Position numbers and translations under genes: made by a program. Below are positions 1 to 6,520 of a stretch of DNA of 14,977 bases, one piece after another. Positions within the stretch are counted from its first letter, which is position 1. Every line of letters begins with the position of its first letter. The notes under the pieces were generated by a model. It saw only the letters and a program-made list of their open reading frames with translations, was not told where the DNA came from and did no database searches. The DNA is from Chloroflexota bacterium. Its GTDB lineage: Bacteria > Chloroflexota > Dehalococcoidia > Lucifugimonadales > Lucifugimonadaceae. The stretch spans positions 1 to 14,977 of the forward strand of contig JAURLM010000095.1 in the NCBI GenBank assembly GCA_030831265.1, given 5' to 3'.

Positions 1-354
1 ACGGTCTCCGAGATGCTGGACGACCCCGGCGAGGAGATTTACGACGTGATCCGCTGGTTCGGCTCACGGGAGAAGATTTTCAACGTGCATTTCCGCAACA
101 TCCGCGGCGGCAAGCTGAACTTCATGGAATCGTTCCCGGACGAGGGCGCGGTGGACATGGTGAAGGCGGCGAAGACGTACCAGGAAGTCGGCTACAAGTA
201 CATGCTCATGCCCGACCATGTGCCGACTATCGACTCCCGCGACCCGTCAGGCACGGCGTTCGCCTTCTGCTACGGCTACATCACGGCTGTCTTGCAGGCG
301 ATTGGCGAGCCACGCAAAGAGGGCTGGATCTTCAAGGAGATGCGGCCGGAATAA
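1..354 (+). CDS. uxuA: Mannonate dehydratase (UxuA-like), C-terminal part
   Basis: The frame is open from the first base to a TAA at 352-354, so 117 C-terminal codons are seen and the start lies outside the window. UxuA removes water from D-mannonate to give 2-keto-3-deoxygluconate in hexuronate catabolism and binds a divalent metal in a TIM-barrel. Visible family hallmarks are the VHFRNIR segment, then FMESFPDEGAVDMV, then a metal-binding-type PDHVP motif, and a C-terminal GYITAVLQAIG helix. These match the order seen in UxuA. The next rightward gene is an enolase-superfamily sugar-acid dehydratase, which fits a sugar-acid locus. Substrate assignment rests only on these C-terminal motifs; a UxuA paralogue acting on another sugar acid is possible. 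Confidence 0.85.
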   Translation, partial: TVSEMLDDPGEEIYDVIRWFGSREKIFNVHFRNIRGGKLNFMESFPDEGAVDMVKAAKTYQEVGYKYMLMPDHVPTIDSRDPSGTAFAFCYGYITAVLQAIGEPRKEGWIFKEMRPE

Positions 355-379
355 CGCTGATTTCTCGTAGGCGCACACT

Positions 380-496
380 GTCATTCCGAGCGGAGTCGAG
401 GAATCTTGTTGGTGTACTGCCGCCAGCTTGATTTCTTCAGGAAGTGACGAGTAAGGCCGCACTTGGGGTTAGACCCTCCGCTTCGTTCGGGATGAC
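380..496. repeat. Foldback intergenic repeat (MITE/REP-like)
   Basis: The 220-base gap between the two dehydratase genes holds an imperfect inverted repeat. The left arm starts GTCATTCCGAGCGGAGTCG at 380. The right arm ends CTTCGTTCGGGATGAC at 496, and its reverse complement GTCATCCCGAACGAAGCGG matches the left arm with a few changes. The arms are about 22 bases and the centre about 70 bases. This family of sequence is recurrent in intergenic regions of several environmental bacteria, including Chloroflexota. It encodes no protein, and the short open frames across it are not credible. The remaining bases (355-379, 497-573) show nothing beyond the ribosome binding site of the next gene. Confidence 0.6.
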
Positions 497-573
497 GGAT
501 AGTGGGGACCGGGATGACCGCGGCAAGCAGCGCCCCGGCAAACGGTCTTGGAGTTCACCGGACAGGACAAAAA

Positions 574-1653
574 ATGAAGATTACGGACGTTAAGGCTTAT
601 CCGCTCAAGACACGGACCGCGCTTGTGCGTGTGTTTACCGACGAGGGCATCGAGGGCATTGGCGAATGTTCGCCGATGAACATCAGCGTCATGTGCCACT
701 TCGTGGAGAACGCGCTCAAGCCAATCATCGTCGGCAAGAACCCGCTGGACATTGAGCAGCTCTGGAACGACATGTTCCTGCGCACGTACAAGCTGGGCGT
801 GATGGGCACGCAGCCTTCGTGCATCTCCGGCGTGGACATTGCGCTGTGGGACATACGCGGCAAGGCGACCGGGATGCCGGTTTACCAGTTGCTTGGTGGT
901 GCGGCTAGAACCAAATTCCGGATGTACAAGAGCATCGGAGGCGGCGGTCCGCTGGCTGCCGAGGAGATGCTCGAGAAGGTGCAGCAGGCGCACGAAGAGG
1001 GTTATACAGCGATCAAGATTCGCATGGACTGGGGGCCGTACAACCAGGACGCCAACCCGGAAAAAGACCTGCGGATGTTCCAGCTTTGCCGTGAGTTCTT
1101 GCCGGACTCGACCCCGCTGAGTTTCGATGCAAATAACGGGTATTCGGTTTCGACGGCGATTCGGCAGGGCAGGCTGTTCGAGCAGATGAACATCTACCAC
1201 TTCGAGGAACCGGTTGCGCAGTACGACTACGAGGGCATACGCAAGGTTGCCGATGCGCTGGATGTGCCGGGTTCGGCAGGTGAGCACGAGTACACGCGCT
1301 GGCAGATAAAAGACCTGATATTGCAGGGGCAGCCGGACCTGGTGCAGCCGGACGTGGTTAAGTGCTCCGGTACCACCGAGATGAAGCGAATCGTGACGCT
1401 GGCTGAGACTTTTAACAAGTCGACGCTGCCGCACCAGACGCAGCCGACACTTGGCACGCTCGCAAGCCTGCACGTGTGCGCAACGTCACCGCAGTCGAAC
1501 CGCCCGCACGAGTTTTCCGGCGAGCGGCCGGAGTTGAACGAGCTTTTCGAGGAGCCGGTGCTGCTCGAAAAAGGCCACATGCAGCTTCCGGACAGGCCTG
1601 GAATCGGGCTGACGCTGAACGAGAAGAAGCTGAAGTCAATGATCGCTGAATAG
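574..1653 (+). CDS. Mandelate racemase/muconate lactonizing enzyme family sugar-acid dehydratase
   Basis: An enolase-superfamily enzyme of 359 residues. The family abstracts a proton alpha to a carboxylate and often dehydrates sugar acids such as galactonate or galactarate. The active-site set can be read: K148-x-R150 in AIKIRMDWG; metal ligands D185 (FDANNG), E211 (FEEPV) and E237 (GEHEY); and the base dyad D260 (QPDVVK) and H287 (LPHQTQ). A His/Asp dyad places it in the mandelate racemase subgroup rather than the muconate cycloisomerase subgroup. The start is ATG 574 because AGGA (564-567) lies 6 bases upstream; an upstream ATG at 502 in the same frame would add 24 unlike residues and lacks this site. 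It lies downstream of a UxuA-like gene and probably works in the same sugar-acid route. The exact substrate cannot be read from the sequence. Confidence 0.9.
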   Translation: MKITDVKAYPLKTRTALVRVFTDEGIEGIGECSPMNISVMCHFVENALKPIIVGKNPLDIEQLWNDMFLRTYKLGVMGTQPSCISGVDIALWDIRGKATGMPVYQLLGGAARTKFRMYKSIGGGGPLAAEEMLEKVQQAHEEGYTAIKIRMDWGPYNQDANPEKDLRMFQLCREFLPDSTPLSFDANNGYSVSTAIRQGRLFEQMNIYHFEEPVAQYDYEGIRKVADALDVPGSAGEHEYTRWQIKDLILQGQPDLVQPDVVKCSGTTEMKRIVTLAETFNKSTLPHQTQPTLGTLASLHVCATSPQSNRPHEFSGERPELNELFEEPVLLEKGHMQLPDRPGIGLTLNEKKLKSMIAE

Positions 1654-1666
1654 CGGTTTGTTGAGA

Positions 1667-1702
1667 TGAAATCGTACGCCGTACGGGGGTGTTGGTTATG
1701 GT
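1667..1702 (+). repeat. 36-bp leader repeat, copy 1 (before purC)
   Basis: These 36 bases recur at 2760-2795 with a single difference (G1687 against A2780). Each copy contains a dyad CGTACGCCGTACG (5-bp arms, GCC centre), then a purine-rich ribosome binding site (GGGGG here), then GTGTTGGTT and the start ATGGT of the following gene. The dyad just before the ribosome binding site could be an operator or a translational hairpin. Duplication of a complete leader before two unrelated genes suggests recombination rather than convergence. Confidence 0.85.
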
Positions 1703-2684
1703 GAATGCTATCTACACACCGGAAGCTTACACGGACCGAATACGCCAGCAACTTGGAAACTGCCTCACCGAGACGAATCTTTCGATAGGTGAGAAGTTCG
1801 TTGAAAAAGTGCGGGACCGATACGATCTCGGAGATCGCCTGGTGCTTGTCACCACCGATCGACAGAGCGCGTTCGACCGGGTGCTGGCGACTATCCCCTT
1901 CAAAGGGCAGGTGCTGAACATGACGAGCGCCTGGTGGTTTGAGCAGACCCGACATATCGTGCCTAATCACGTTCTGTCCATCCCAGACCCGAACGTCACG
2001 ATCGCCAGAAAATGCATCGTCTTCCCGATTGAGTTCGTGGTGCGCGGATACATCACAGGAACCACTGGCACATCCCTGTGGACCGTATACCAGGATGGCC
2101 TGCGTCAATACTGCGGGAACGATATTCCTGACGGTCTTGTCAAGAATCAGAAACTCCCGGCGAATATCCTGACGCCGACAACCAAGGGGGAGCACGACCG
2201 TCCGATCAGCCCTGACGAGATCGTTTCCGAGAACTGGATGGCGGCTGATGACTGGGAACAATGTAGCCGCTTCGCTCAGGAATTGTTCGCGTTTGGTCAG
2301 GCGAAAGCGGCCGAGCACGGCCTGATCCTCGTAGACACTAAGTACGAGATGGGTTGTGACGAGAACGGTGATATCTGTTTGATAGATGAGATACACACCC
2401 CCGACTCCAGTCGCTACTGGATCGCTGACACATATGAGCGGCGTATGCGGGAGGGACAGGAGCCCGATAACGTCGACAAGGAGTTCCTCCGCTTGTGGTT
2501 CCGAGAGAACTGCGACCCTTATAAGGATGCGGTCCTGCCACCAGCACCGGACGATCTTGTGAGCGAACTGTCAAGGCCATACATCTACCTTTACGAGAAG
2601 ATCACCGGGCAGACATTCGATTTTGCAGATGCGAGTGAACCGATTAAGGGGCGAATGGAGCATAACCTTTCCGGAATCGCATGA
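1698..2684 (+). CDS. purC: Phosphoribosylaminoimidazole-succinocarboxamide synthase (SAICAR synthase)
   Basis: PurC joins CAIR and aspartate using ATP to make SAICAR in de novo purine synthesis, in the cytoplasm. At 328 residues it is longer than the common bacterial form (about 240) and nearer the yeast-type length of about 300. Family motifs are clear: the N-terminal TNLSIGEKF and TTDRQSAFD strand, VRGYITGTTG in the middle, LTPTTKGEHD near residue 158, LVDTKYEMG near 212 and DEIHTPDSSRYW near 230. ATG 1698 is chosen because GGGGG (1685-1689) is 8 bases upstream, in the same arrangement as the next gene; a GTG at 1689 in frame is less likely. No other purine gene is present. It lies between sugar-acid genes and is flanked by duplicated leaders, which suggests later insertion at this site. 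Confidence 0.95.
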   Translation: MVNAIYTPEAYTDRIRQQLGNCLTETNLSIGEKFVEKVRDRYDLGDRLVLVTTDRQSAFDRVLATIPFKGQVLNMTSAWWFEQTRHIVPNHVLSIPDPNVTIARKCIVFPIEFVVRGYITGTTGTSLWTVYQDGLRQYCGNDIPDGLVKNQKLPANILTPTTKGEHDRPISPDEIVSENWMAADDWEQCSRFAQELFAFGQAKAAEHGLILVDTKYEMGCDENGDICLIDEIHTPDSSRYWIADTYERRMREGQEPDNVDKEFLRLWFRENCDPYKDAVLPPAPDDLVSELSRPYIYLYEKITGQTFDFADASEPIKGRMEHNLSGIA

Positions 2685-2759
2685 AGGCCCCTGGGGCTAA
2701 AGTAGGTTATTGCCGAGAGCATAGCGGTCAATGATCGCCGGTTAGCTGATGTTCGCGGT

Positions 2760-2795
2760 TGAAATCGTACGCCGTACGGAGGTGTTGGTTATGGT
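2760..2795 (+). repeat. 36-bp leader repeat, copy 2 (before the hydroxyacid dehydrogenase)
   Basis: Second copy of the leader at 1667-1702, 1093 bases downstream. Here the ribosome binding site is GGAGG (2778-2782), 8 bases before ATG 2791, and is stronger than GGGGG in copy 1. The CGTACGCCGTACG dyad is preserved. The region 2685-2759 between the purC stop and this repeat has only a weak GCCC-CTG-GGGC hairpin without a T-run. Confidence 0.85.
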
Positions 2796-3774
2796 CAAGA
2801 TAGCCGTGCTGGACGACTACTGGGAGTTTGCTGCGGACGCCGCGGACTGGAACTCGCTGAATGATGCGGATATCGACTTTTTTCATGACACGCTGCTCGA
2901 CCAGAACGCGGTTGTTGCACGGCTTGAACCGTATGACGTGCTTGTGACGACGCGGGAGCGGACGTTCTTTCCGCGTGCGGTGCTGGAACGCCTGCCGAAC
3001 CTTAAGTTGATCGCGGGAACCGGCGGCAGACAGGCGAATGTCGACATGGACGCGGCGACCGAGCTTGGCATCGTTGTGTGCATCACCGGTGGCGGGCCTG
3101 CACGCGGTAATGCGACCGCAGAGCTGGCCTGGGCGTTGATACTCGGGGTCACGCGCCATTTAGCGTGGGAGGATAAGCAGATGCGCTCCGGGAAGTGGCA
3201 GACGCGCGTTGCTGAAGGCCTCGGCGGCAAGACTCTCGGAATTCTCGGCATGGGCAGGCTCGGCACGCGGGTTTCGCAGTTCGGAAACTTTTTCGACATG
3301 GACGTGATCGCATGGGGGCCAACGCTGGATGCGAAGCGTGCGGCAACGAACAACGTGGAGTACGTGCAGTGGGACGAGCTTTTCTCTCGCTCAGATGTGC
3401 TTTCGATTCACGTGCCGCTGACGGACATGAGCCGTGGCTGGGTGACTGAGCGTGAGTTCGGGCTGATGAAGCCGAGCGCGTATCTGGTGAACACGTCGCG
3501 CGGGCCTATCGTGAAGGAACAGGCGCTGATAGACGCTCTGACGATGAAAAAAATCGCAGGCGCGGCGCTCGATGTGTACGACGTCGAGCCGCTTCCAGTG
3601 AATCACCCGCTTTTGTCGCTCGACAACGTGCTATTGGCGCCGCACCTGGGCTATTCGACAGGCGCGACGTTGCGTAACTTCTTCGTGGAGTCGATAAAGA
3701 ATGTTGCGGCATGGCAAAGCGGCACACCGATCAACGTGCTCAACAAGGAAGTCTTGCCAAACCGCAGGAGCTAG
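2791..3774 (+). CDS. D-2-hydroxyacid dehydrogenase, NAD-dependent
   Basis: A cytoplasmic NAD(P)-dependent oxidoreductase of the D-isomer-specific 2-hydroxyacid dehydrogenase family (phosphoglycerate dehydrogenase/glyoxylate reductase type), 327 residues, normal for the family. The nucleotide-binding loop GILGMGRLG is at residues 150-158. The catalytic triad is R237 (NTSRGP), E266 (DVYDVEP) and H285 (APHLGYS). There is no C-terminal ACT domain, so a SerA role is not indicated. ATG 2791 is chosen from GGAGG 8 bases upstream. The neighbours suggest reduction or oxidation of a keto or hydroxy acid arising from sugar-acid breakdown, but this is inference. Its TAG stop overlaps the TAG stop of the convergent selenoprotein gene in the shared CTAG at 3771-3774, and no terminator separates them. 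Confidence 0.92.
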   Translation: MVKIAVLDDYWEFAADAADWNSLNDADIDFFHDTLLDQNAVVARLEPYDVLVTTRERTFFPRAVLERLPNLKLIAGTGGRQANVDMDAATELGIVVCITGGGPARGNATAELAWALILGVTRHLAWEDKQMRSGKWQTRVAEGLGGKTLGILGMGRLGTRVSQFGNFFDMDVIAWGPTLDAKRAATNNVEYVQWDELFSRSDVLSIHVPLTDMSRGWVTEREFGLMKPSAYLVNTSRGPIVKEQALIDALTMKKIAGAALDVYDVEPLPVNHPLLSLDNVLLAPHLGYSTGATLRNFFVESIKNVAAWQSGTPINVLNKEVLPNRRS

Positions 3775-4040
3775 GCCTTCGCACCAGCGATCTGGTTCAG
3801 TATCGTCGCCTTGATTGCCTTGGCGTCGTTCAGATCCGGGTATCTACCGAGCGATGCCTTGTCGAACACCGTCTCGCCCTCCAGGTTCACGATGAACGTT
3901 CCACTTTCACCCGGTGTCAGCGTCAGTTCAATATTGTTGCCGCCAGCGGCGTAGATCTCGCCCCCCATCCAGAGGGCCACTCCGTGGTAGCTTCAACCAA
4001 CGCAGTATGTGATCTCTGCCTTGATTCTTCCGTTTGCCAT
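3771..4040 (-). CDS. SelW/Rdx-family selenoprotein with in-frame TGA read as Sec
   Basis: Read from ATG at 4040, the frame gives MANGRIKAEITYCVG, then TGA (3995-3993), then SYHGVALWMGG and continues to TAG: 89 residues with the TGA at codon 16. The TGA sits where the second Cys or Sec belongs in the CxxC/CxxU motif of the SelT/SelW/SelH (Rdx) family. The rest also fits: TPGESGTFIVNLEG strand pair, VFDKASLGRYPD, then a C-terminal helix. These are small thioredoxin-fold redox proteins; the substrate is unknown. AGGT lies 5 bases before the ATG. A hairpin downstream of the TGA fits the bacterial SECIS consensus. It follows an aldo/keto reductase on the same strand after 93 bases and is probably co-transcribed. 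A conventional gene call would start at the GTG at 3980 and lose the active site. A nonsense mutation is the alternative, less likely given the exact placement. Confidence 0.85.
3960..3977 (-). promoter_or_regulatory. Candidate bacterial SECIS hairpin
   Basis: On the minus strand, 21 bases separate the TGA (3995-3993) from the apical loop. The stem GCCCUC (3977-3972) pairs with GGGGGC (3965-3960) over 6 bp, one of them a U-G pair. The loop UGGAUG (3971-3966) has a G at its second position. Published bacterial SECIS consensus calls for a stem-loop a few tens of bases at most after the UGA with a G in the first two loop positions, to bind SelB. Both conditions are met. A second small hairpin, CCAC-GGA-GUGG, lies between the TGA and this stem. 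The element is inside coding sequence and was folded by eye. Confidence 0.6.
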
Positions 4041-4133
4041 TTTTTACCTGTTTCTTTGGGTATGGGATTTGTGCCACGCGGGCGCAGGGTAACAAACCGT
4101 GGCAGGGGACGTCGCCGGACGTTGTCGCTACAC

Positions 4134-5120
4134 CTACATTCCGAAATTGGCATCTGCCAGTTTGTCTAGCTTTGCCAGCGCGTCAGCAGGCAGCGGCCCC
4201 ATCATGGCGGCTTCGACAGACAGTCGCAGGTGATCCAGTTCGGCGAGGCCGACCACGACTCCTGAGACTCCGCTGTTGCGAAGAGCGTAGCGAATTGCGA
4301 CCTGCGACCGTGCCCCTAGATCTGGAGTTAATAGAGGGACAACGGCCTGCATACGCACTTCGTCTGAGGCGACGTCTCCTTGGAGGACTACTCCTCCCTC
4401 CTTACCTGTGCGAGCGTCCGTGGCGATTATCCCCGCTGCGAAGACGCGGATCACCATCACGCCAACCCCGTGCTTTTCAGCCGCGGCGATGATGTTCTGC
4501 TGGTCGTATGCGTTCCAGCTCGGCGGCATATCACGTCCCGCGCTGGGATTCAGCAGGTTGTAGTAGACCTGGGCCGTCTCGAATCGGCCTGATGCCATCA
4601 CCTTATGCATCGCCTCGGCTTCGCCCGTGCAGGTAAATCCGATGTGGCGCGTGAGGCCTTTATCGACAAGCGCCTGGAACGCGTCTGCTACGCCGCCGGG
4701 CTTCAAAATGTCGTCAGGAGTTAGCGAATTGGGGACGTTCGCTGCATCAACTGCGAGCCGGTTGTGAAGTTGATACAGGTCAACGCTACTCATCTGTATG
4801 CGATCCAGGCTGGCGGTGATCGCTTTTTCGACCTGTCCTGCATAGTCGCCTGTGTTGCGGTCTACCGCGGTCTTGGTGGAGACGTACGGCCGTTCGTTTT
4901 CGGGCAACTCTTTCAGAAGCCAGCCAAGCGCTGCCTCAGATTTGCCGTTGCCGTACGAAGCAGCGGAATCGATCCAGTTGATGCCACCGTCGAGCGATTC
5001 CCGGATCGCGGCACGTCGCGTGTTGTCATCGGCATTGATGAGGATTCCACCGACGGCTCCGCCTCCAAAGATGACCTCGGAGATTTCGAGCCCGGTCTGG
5101 CCCAGTTTTCGATACTTCAT
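4134..5120 (-). CDS. Aldo/keto reductase
   Basis: A cytoplasmic NADPH-dependent oxidoreductase with a TIM-barrel fold, 328 residues, normal length. The N-terminus MKYRKLGQTGLEISEVIFGG is typical of the family. The catalytic tetrad is visible as D51 and Y56 (WIDSAASYGNG), K83 (VSTKTA) and H119 (YQLHNRL). ATG 5120 has GGAG 9 bases upstream. It belongs to the broad group related to L-galactose dehydrogenase and general stress aldo/keto reductases; the substrate cannot be told. The selenoprotein gene follows on the same strand, 93 bases downstream with no clear terminator between, and the universal stress gene lies 131 bases upstream. A redox or stress-response grouping is plausible but unproven. 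Confidence 0.92.
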   Translation of the reverse strand: MKYRKLGQTGLEISEVIFGGGAVGGILINADDNTRRAAIRESLDGGINWIDSAASYGNGKSEAALGWLLKELPENERPYVSTKTAVDRNTGDYAGQVEKAITASLDRIQMSSVDLYQLHNRLAVDAANVPNSLTPDDILKPGGVADAFQALVDKGLTRHIGFTCTGEAEAMHKVMASGRFETAQVYYNLLNPSAGRDMPPSWNAYDQQNIIAAAEKHGVGVMVIRVFAAGIIATDARTGKEGGVVLQGDVASDEVRMQAVVPLLTPDLGARSQVAIRYALRNSGVSGVVVGLAELDHLRLSVEAAMMGPLPADALAKLDKLADANFGM

Positions 5121-5156
5121 TGCTGTGTGCTCCGTGGCGACATTTTTCTGCGTTCA

Positions 5157-5175
5157 CCGCCGGTGTTGACGGCGG
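5157..5175 (-). promoter_or_regulatory. Small GC-rich hairpin in the leader of the aldo/keto reductase
   Basis: In the 131-base gap between the universal stress gene and the aldo/keto reductase, CCGCC and GGCGG form a 5-bp stem with a 9-base loop. Read on the minus strand it has no T-run after it, so it is not a convincing terminator. It may be an attenuating or mRNA-stabilising hairpin, or chance. Nothing else was seen in this gap. Confidence 0.2.
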
Positions 5176-5251
5176 GGAGTAGATTTCAGTCGCGGGAGCA
5201 TACAGCAATGACAGGATGCCGTTGTTCACCTCGGCCAAGCGTCACGAGTAG

Positions 5252-6223
5252 TTACTTCGTGGGCGGTACGACCATCACCGGGTAACCACCGTTGCGAATG
5301 ATCTTGTCAGCGGTTGATCCGCGTATCCAGCGTCCGATGCTGATTCCGCCGTGCTCAGTTACGGCGATTACCGGGTGGCTGAACTCGTCGGCGTAGAGGA
5401 TGACCTCTTCGTCAACATCGCCAACCGTGACGCGTGTCGCCACCATTGTTCCGAGTTTAGCCTTGAGTTTATCCAAGTAGCGTTCGGCATGTTGTCTTTT
5501 CCGGGCGTTGTCACTTCTGAGAACGTGAATGAGAGCCACTTTCGCTCCCATTGCTTTCGCAAAGGCAACGCCGGGCTTTATCACGGCTTCAGACTCTTCA
5601 GCTCCATCAAGCGGGATTACGACGGTGTCAGGTTTTACCGAGATTGCCTTGGACAAACCTTCCATCGGCTTGAACACGATTACCGGCATTGGGGATGCGG
5701 CGACAACCCGATCAGTGGTTGTCCCGAGAGCTCCCTGTTGCCAGAAGTGCCTGGACCGCGCTGACATTGCGATCATGGTGGCACCAGATTTCATCGCTTC
5801 TTCTGCGATCTGCACGTCCGGGTTGCCAAAACCTATTAACGTTTCTGTCCTGACCCCGGCGGATTCCAGTTTCGGTTCAACGCGCGCAAGATACTGCTTG
5901 GATTTGTGGTTCGCGTCTTCAAGCGCCCTGCCTTCTGATGGGGACAATTCTTTTGGAGACCCGATTGGGGCTACCCAGACCATTCCTGTCAGGCCACCTG
6001 AGCCTTCACCACGGAGATTCATTCCGGTTCCGTCCCCGGTTCCGATGTCGCTGGGCGAAAGTTCCCCTTCTCCTGCAGTTTCCGTGACGTCTAGGTTTGC
6101 TGGATCAACCACCGTAAGCAGTACAACTTCCATCTTGCCGGCTTTTGCCACTTCTGCGACGAATGGGACCACCTGTTCGGCGTACGAAGATCCGTCCAGC
6201 GGCACGAGTATTTTTTCCGTCAT
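5252..6223 (-). CDS. Tandem-domain universal stress protein
   Basis: A 323-residue protein with two Usp domains, a nucleotide-binding alpha/beta fold linked to stress survival. Domain 1 starts KILVPLDGSSYAEQVV (residues 4-19) and ends near VIVFKP (181-186). Domain 2 starts TVVIPLDGAEESEAV (about 200-214) and ends PVMVVPPTK. The second domain has a good ATP-binding-type loop, GRWIRGSTADKII, while the first has a related QGALGTTTDRVV. Between the first strands and the second helix of domain 1, residues 46-90 form a glycine- and acid-rich insertion that single Usp domains often replace by a short loop. ATG 6223 has GGGGGAG 6 bases upstream. It is divergent from uvrA and lies upstream of the aldo/keto reductase. 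The role is inferred from the family only. Confidence 0.93.
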   Translation of the reverse strand: MTEKILVPLDGSSYAEQVVPFVAEVAKAGKMEVVLLTVVDPANLDVTETAGEGELSPSDIGTGDGTGMNLRGEGSGGLTGMVWVAPIGSPKELSPSEGRALEDANHKSKQYLARVEPKLESAGVRTETLIGFGNPDVQIAEEAMKSGATMIAMSARSRHFWQQGALGTTTDRVVAASPMPVIVFKPMEGLSKAISVKPDTVVIPLDGAEESEAVIKPGVAFAKAMGAKVALIHVLRSDNARKRQHAERYLDKLKAKLGTMVATRVTVGDVDEEVILYADEFSHPVIAVTEHGGISIGRWIRGSTADKIIRNGGYPVMVVPPTK

Positions 6224-6313
6224 GGTTCACTCCCCCAGTTCAGAGCCTGCACAGTGCATCGGCTGCACCTAAAAGACAGGAGCACGGCCGTACTGAACAG
6301 ATATCTCCTGATT

Positions 6314-6353
6314 CAATAGTATTGCCCTTTGTCCGTTACGAATCATGATGATT
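6314..6353. promoter_or_regulatory. Two short dyads in the usp-uvrA divergent intergenic region
   Basis: The 297 bases between the divergent universal stress gene and uvrA hold two perfect short palindromic sites: CAATA-G-TATTG (6314-6324) and AATCAT-G-ATGATT (6341-6353), 16 bases apart. Such dyads are the usual form of repressor operators, and an SOS-type regulator is imaginable upstream of uvrA. A possible -10 box TAGAAT lies at 6419-6424 towards uvrA, without a good -35. Neither site matches a LexA box that I can name. The rest of the gap shows nothing further. Confidence 0.25.
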
Positions 6354-6520
6354 GTGAATATGGGATGAGGTTCCGACAGGCCAGTGCCGCGTCTCCTGTG
6401 GAAACTTGCTGCGGTTGTTAGAATTCATCGAGTGGGCATTTCACTGGTTCCAAATGCACTGCATGTAACTCCCTCCTGCACTAACGCCTCGCAGAACTCT
6501 GTGCGGCAATCAAGGTAGAT

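Noticed and set aside
469..1473. Long antisense open frame of 334 codons under the enolase-superfamily gene.
   Set aside because: Its Arg/His/Leu-rich translation matches nothing known, and the plus strand carries a complete enzyme with all catalytic residues. GC-rich codon use opens such frames by chance.
1227..2396. Antisense open frame of 389 codons spanning the enolase-type gene and purC.
   Set aside because: It crosses two well-supported genes and an intergenic leader, has no family motif, and no ribosome binding site was seen at its start.
2685..2720. GCCC-CTG-GGGC hairpin after purC as a terminator.
   Set aside because: The stem is only four to five pairs and no T-run follows.
3771..3980. 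Reading the SelW-like gene as a 69-residue protein starting at a GTG after the TGA.
   Set aside because: No ribosome binding site precedes that GTG, the active-site cysteine would be lost, and the upstream frame matches the family up to and past the TGA.
3993..3995. TGA as a pseudogene-making nonsense mutation.
   Set aside because: It falls on the one codon where the family uses Sec, both sides of the frame are intact, and a SECIS-like hairpin follows. It remains the main alternative if the host lacks Sec machinery.
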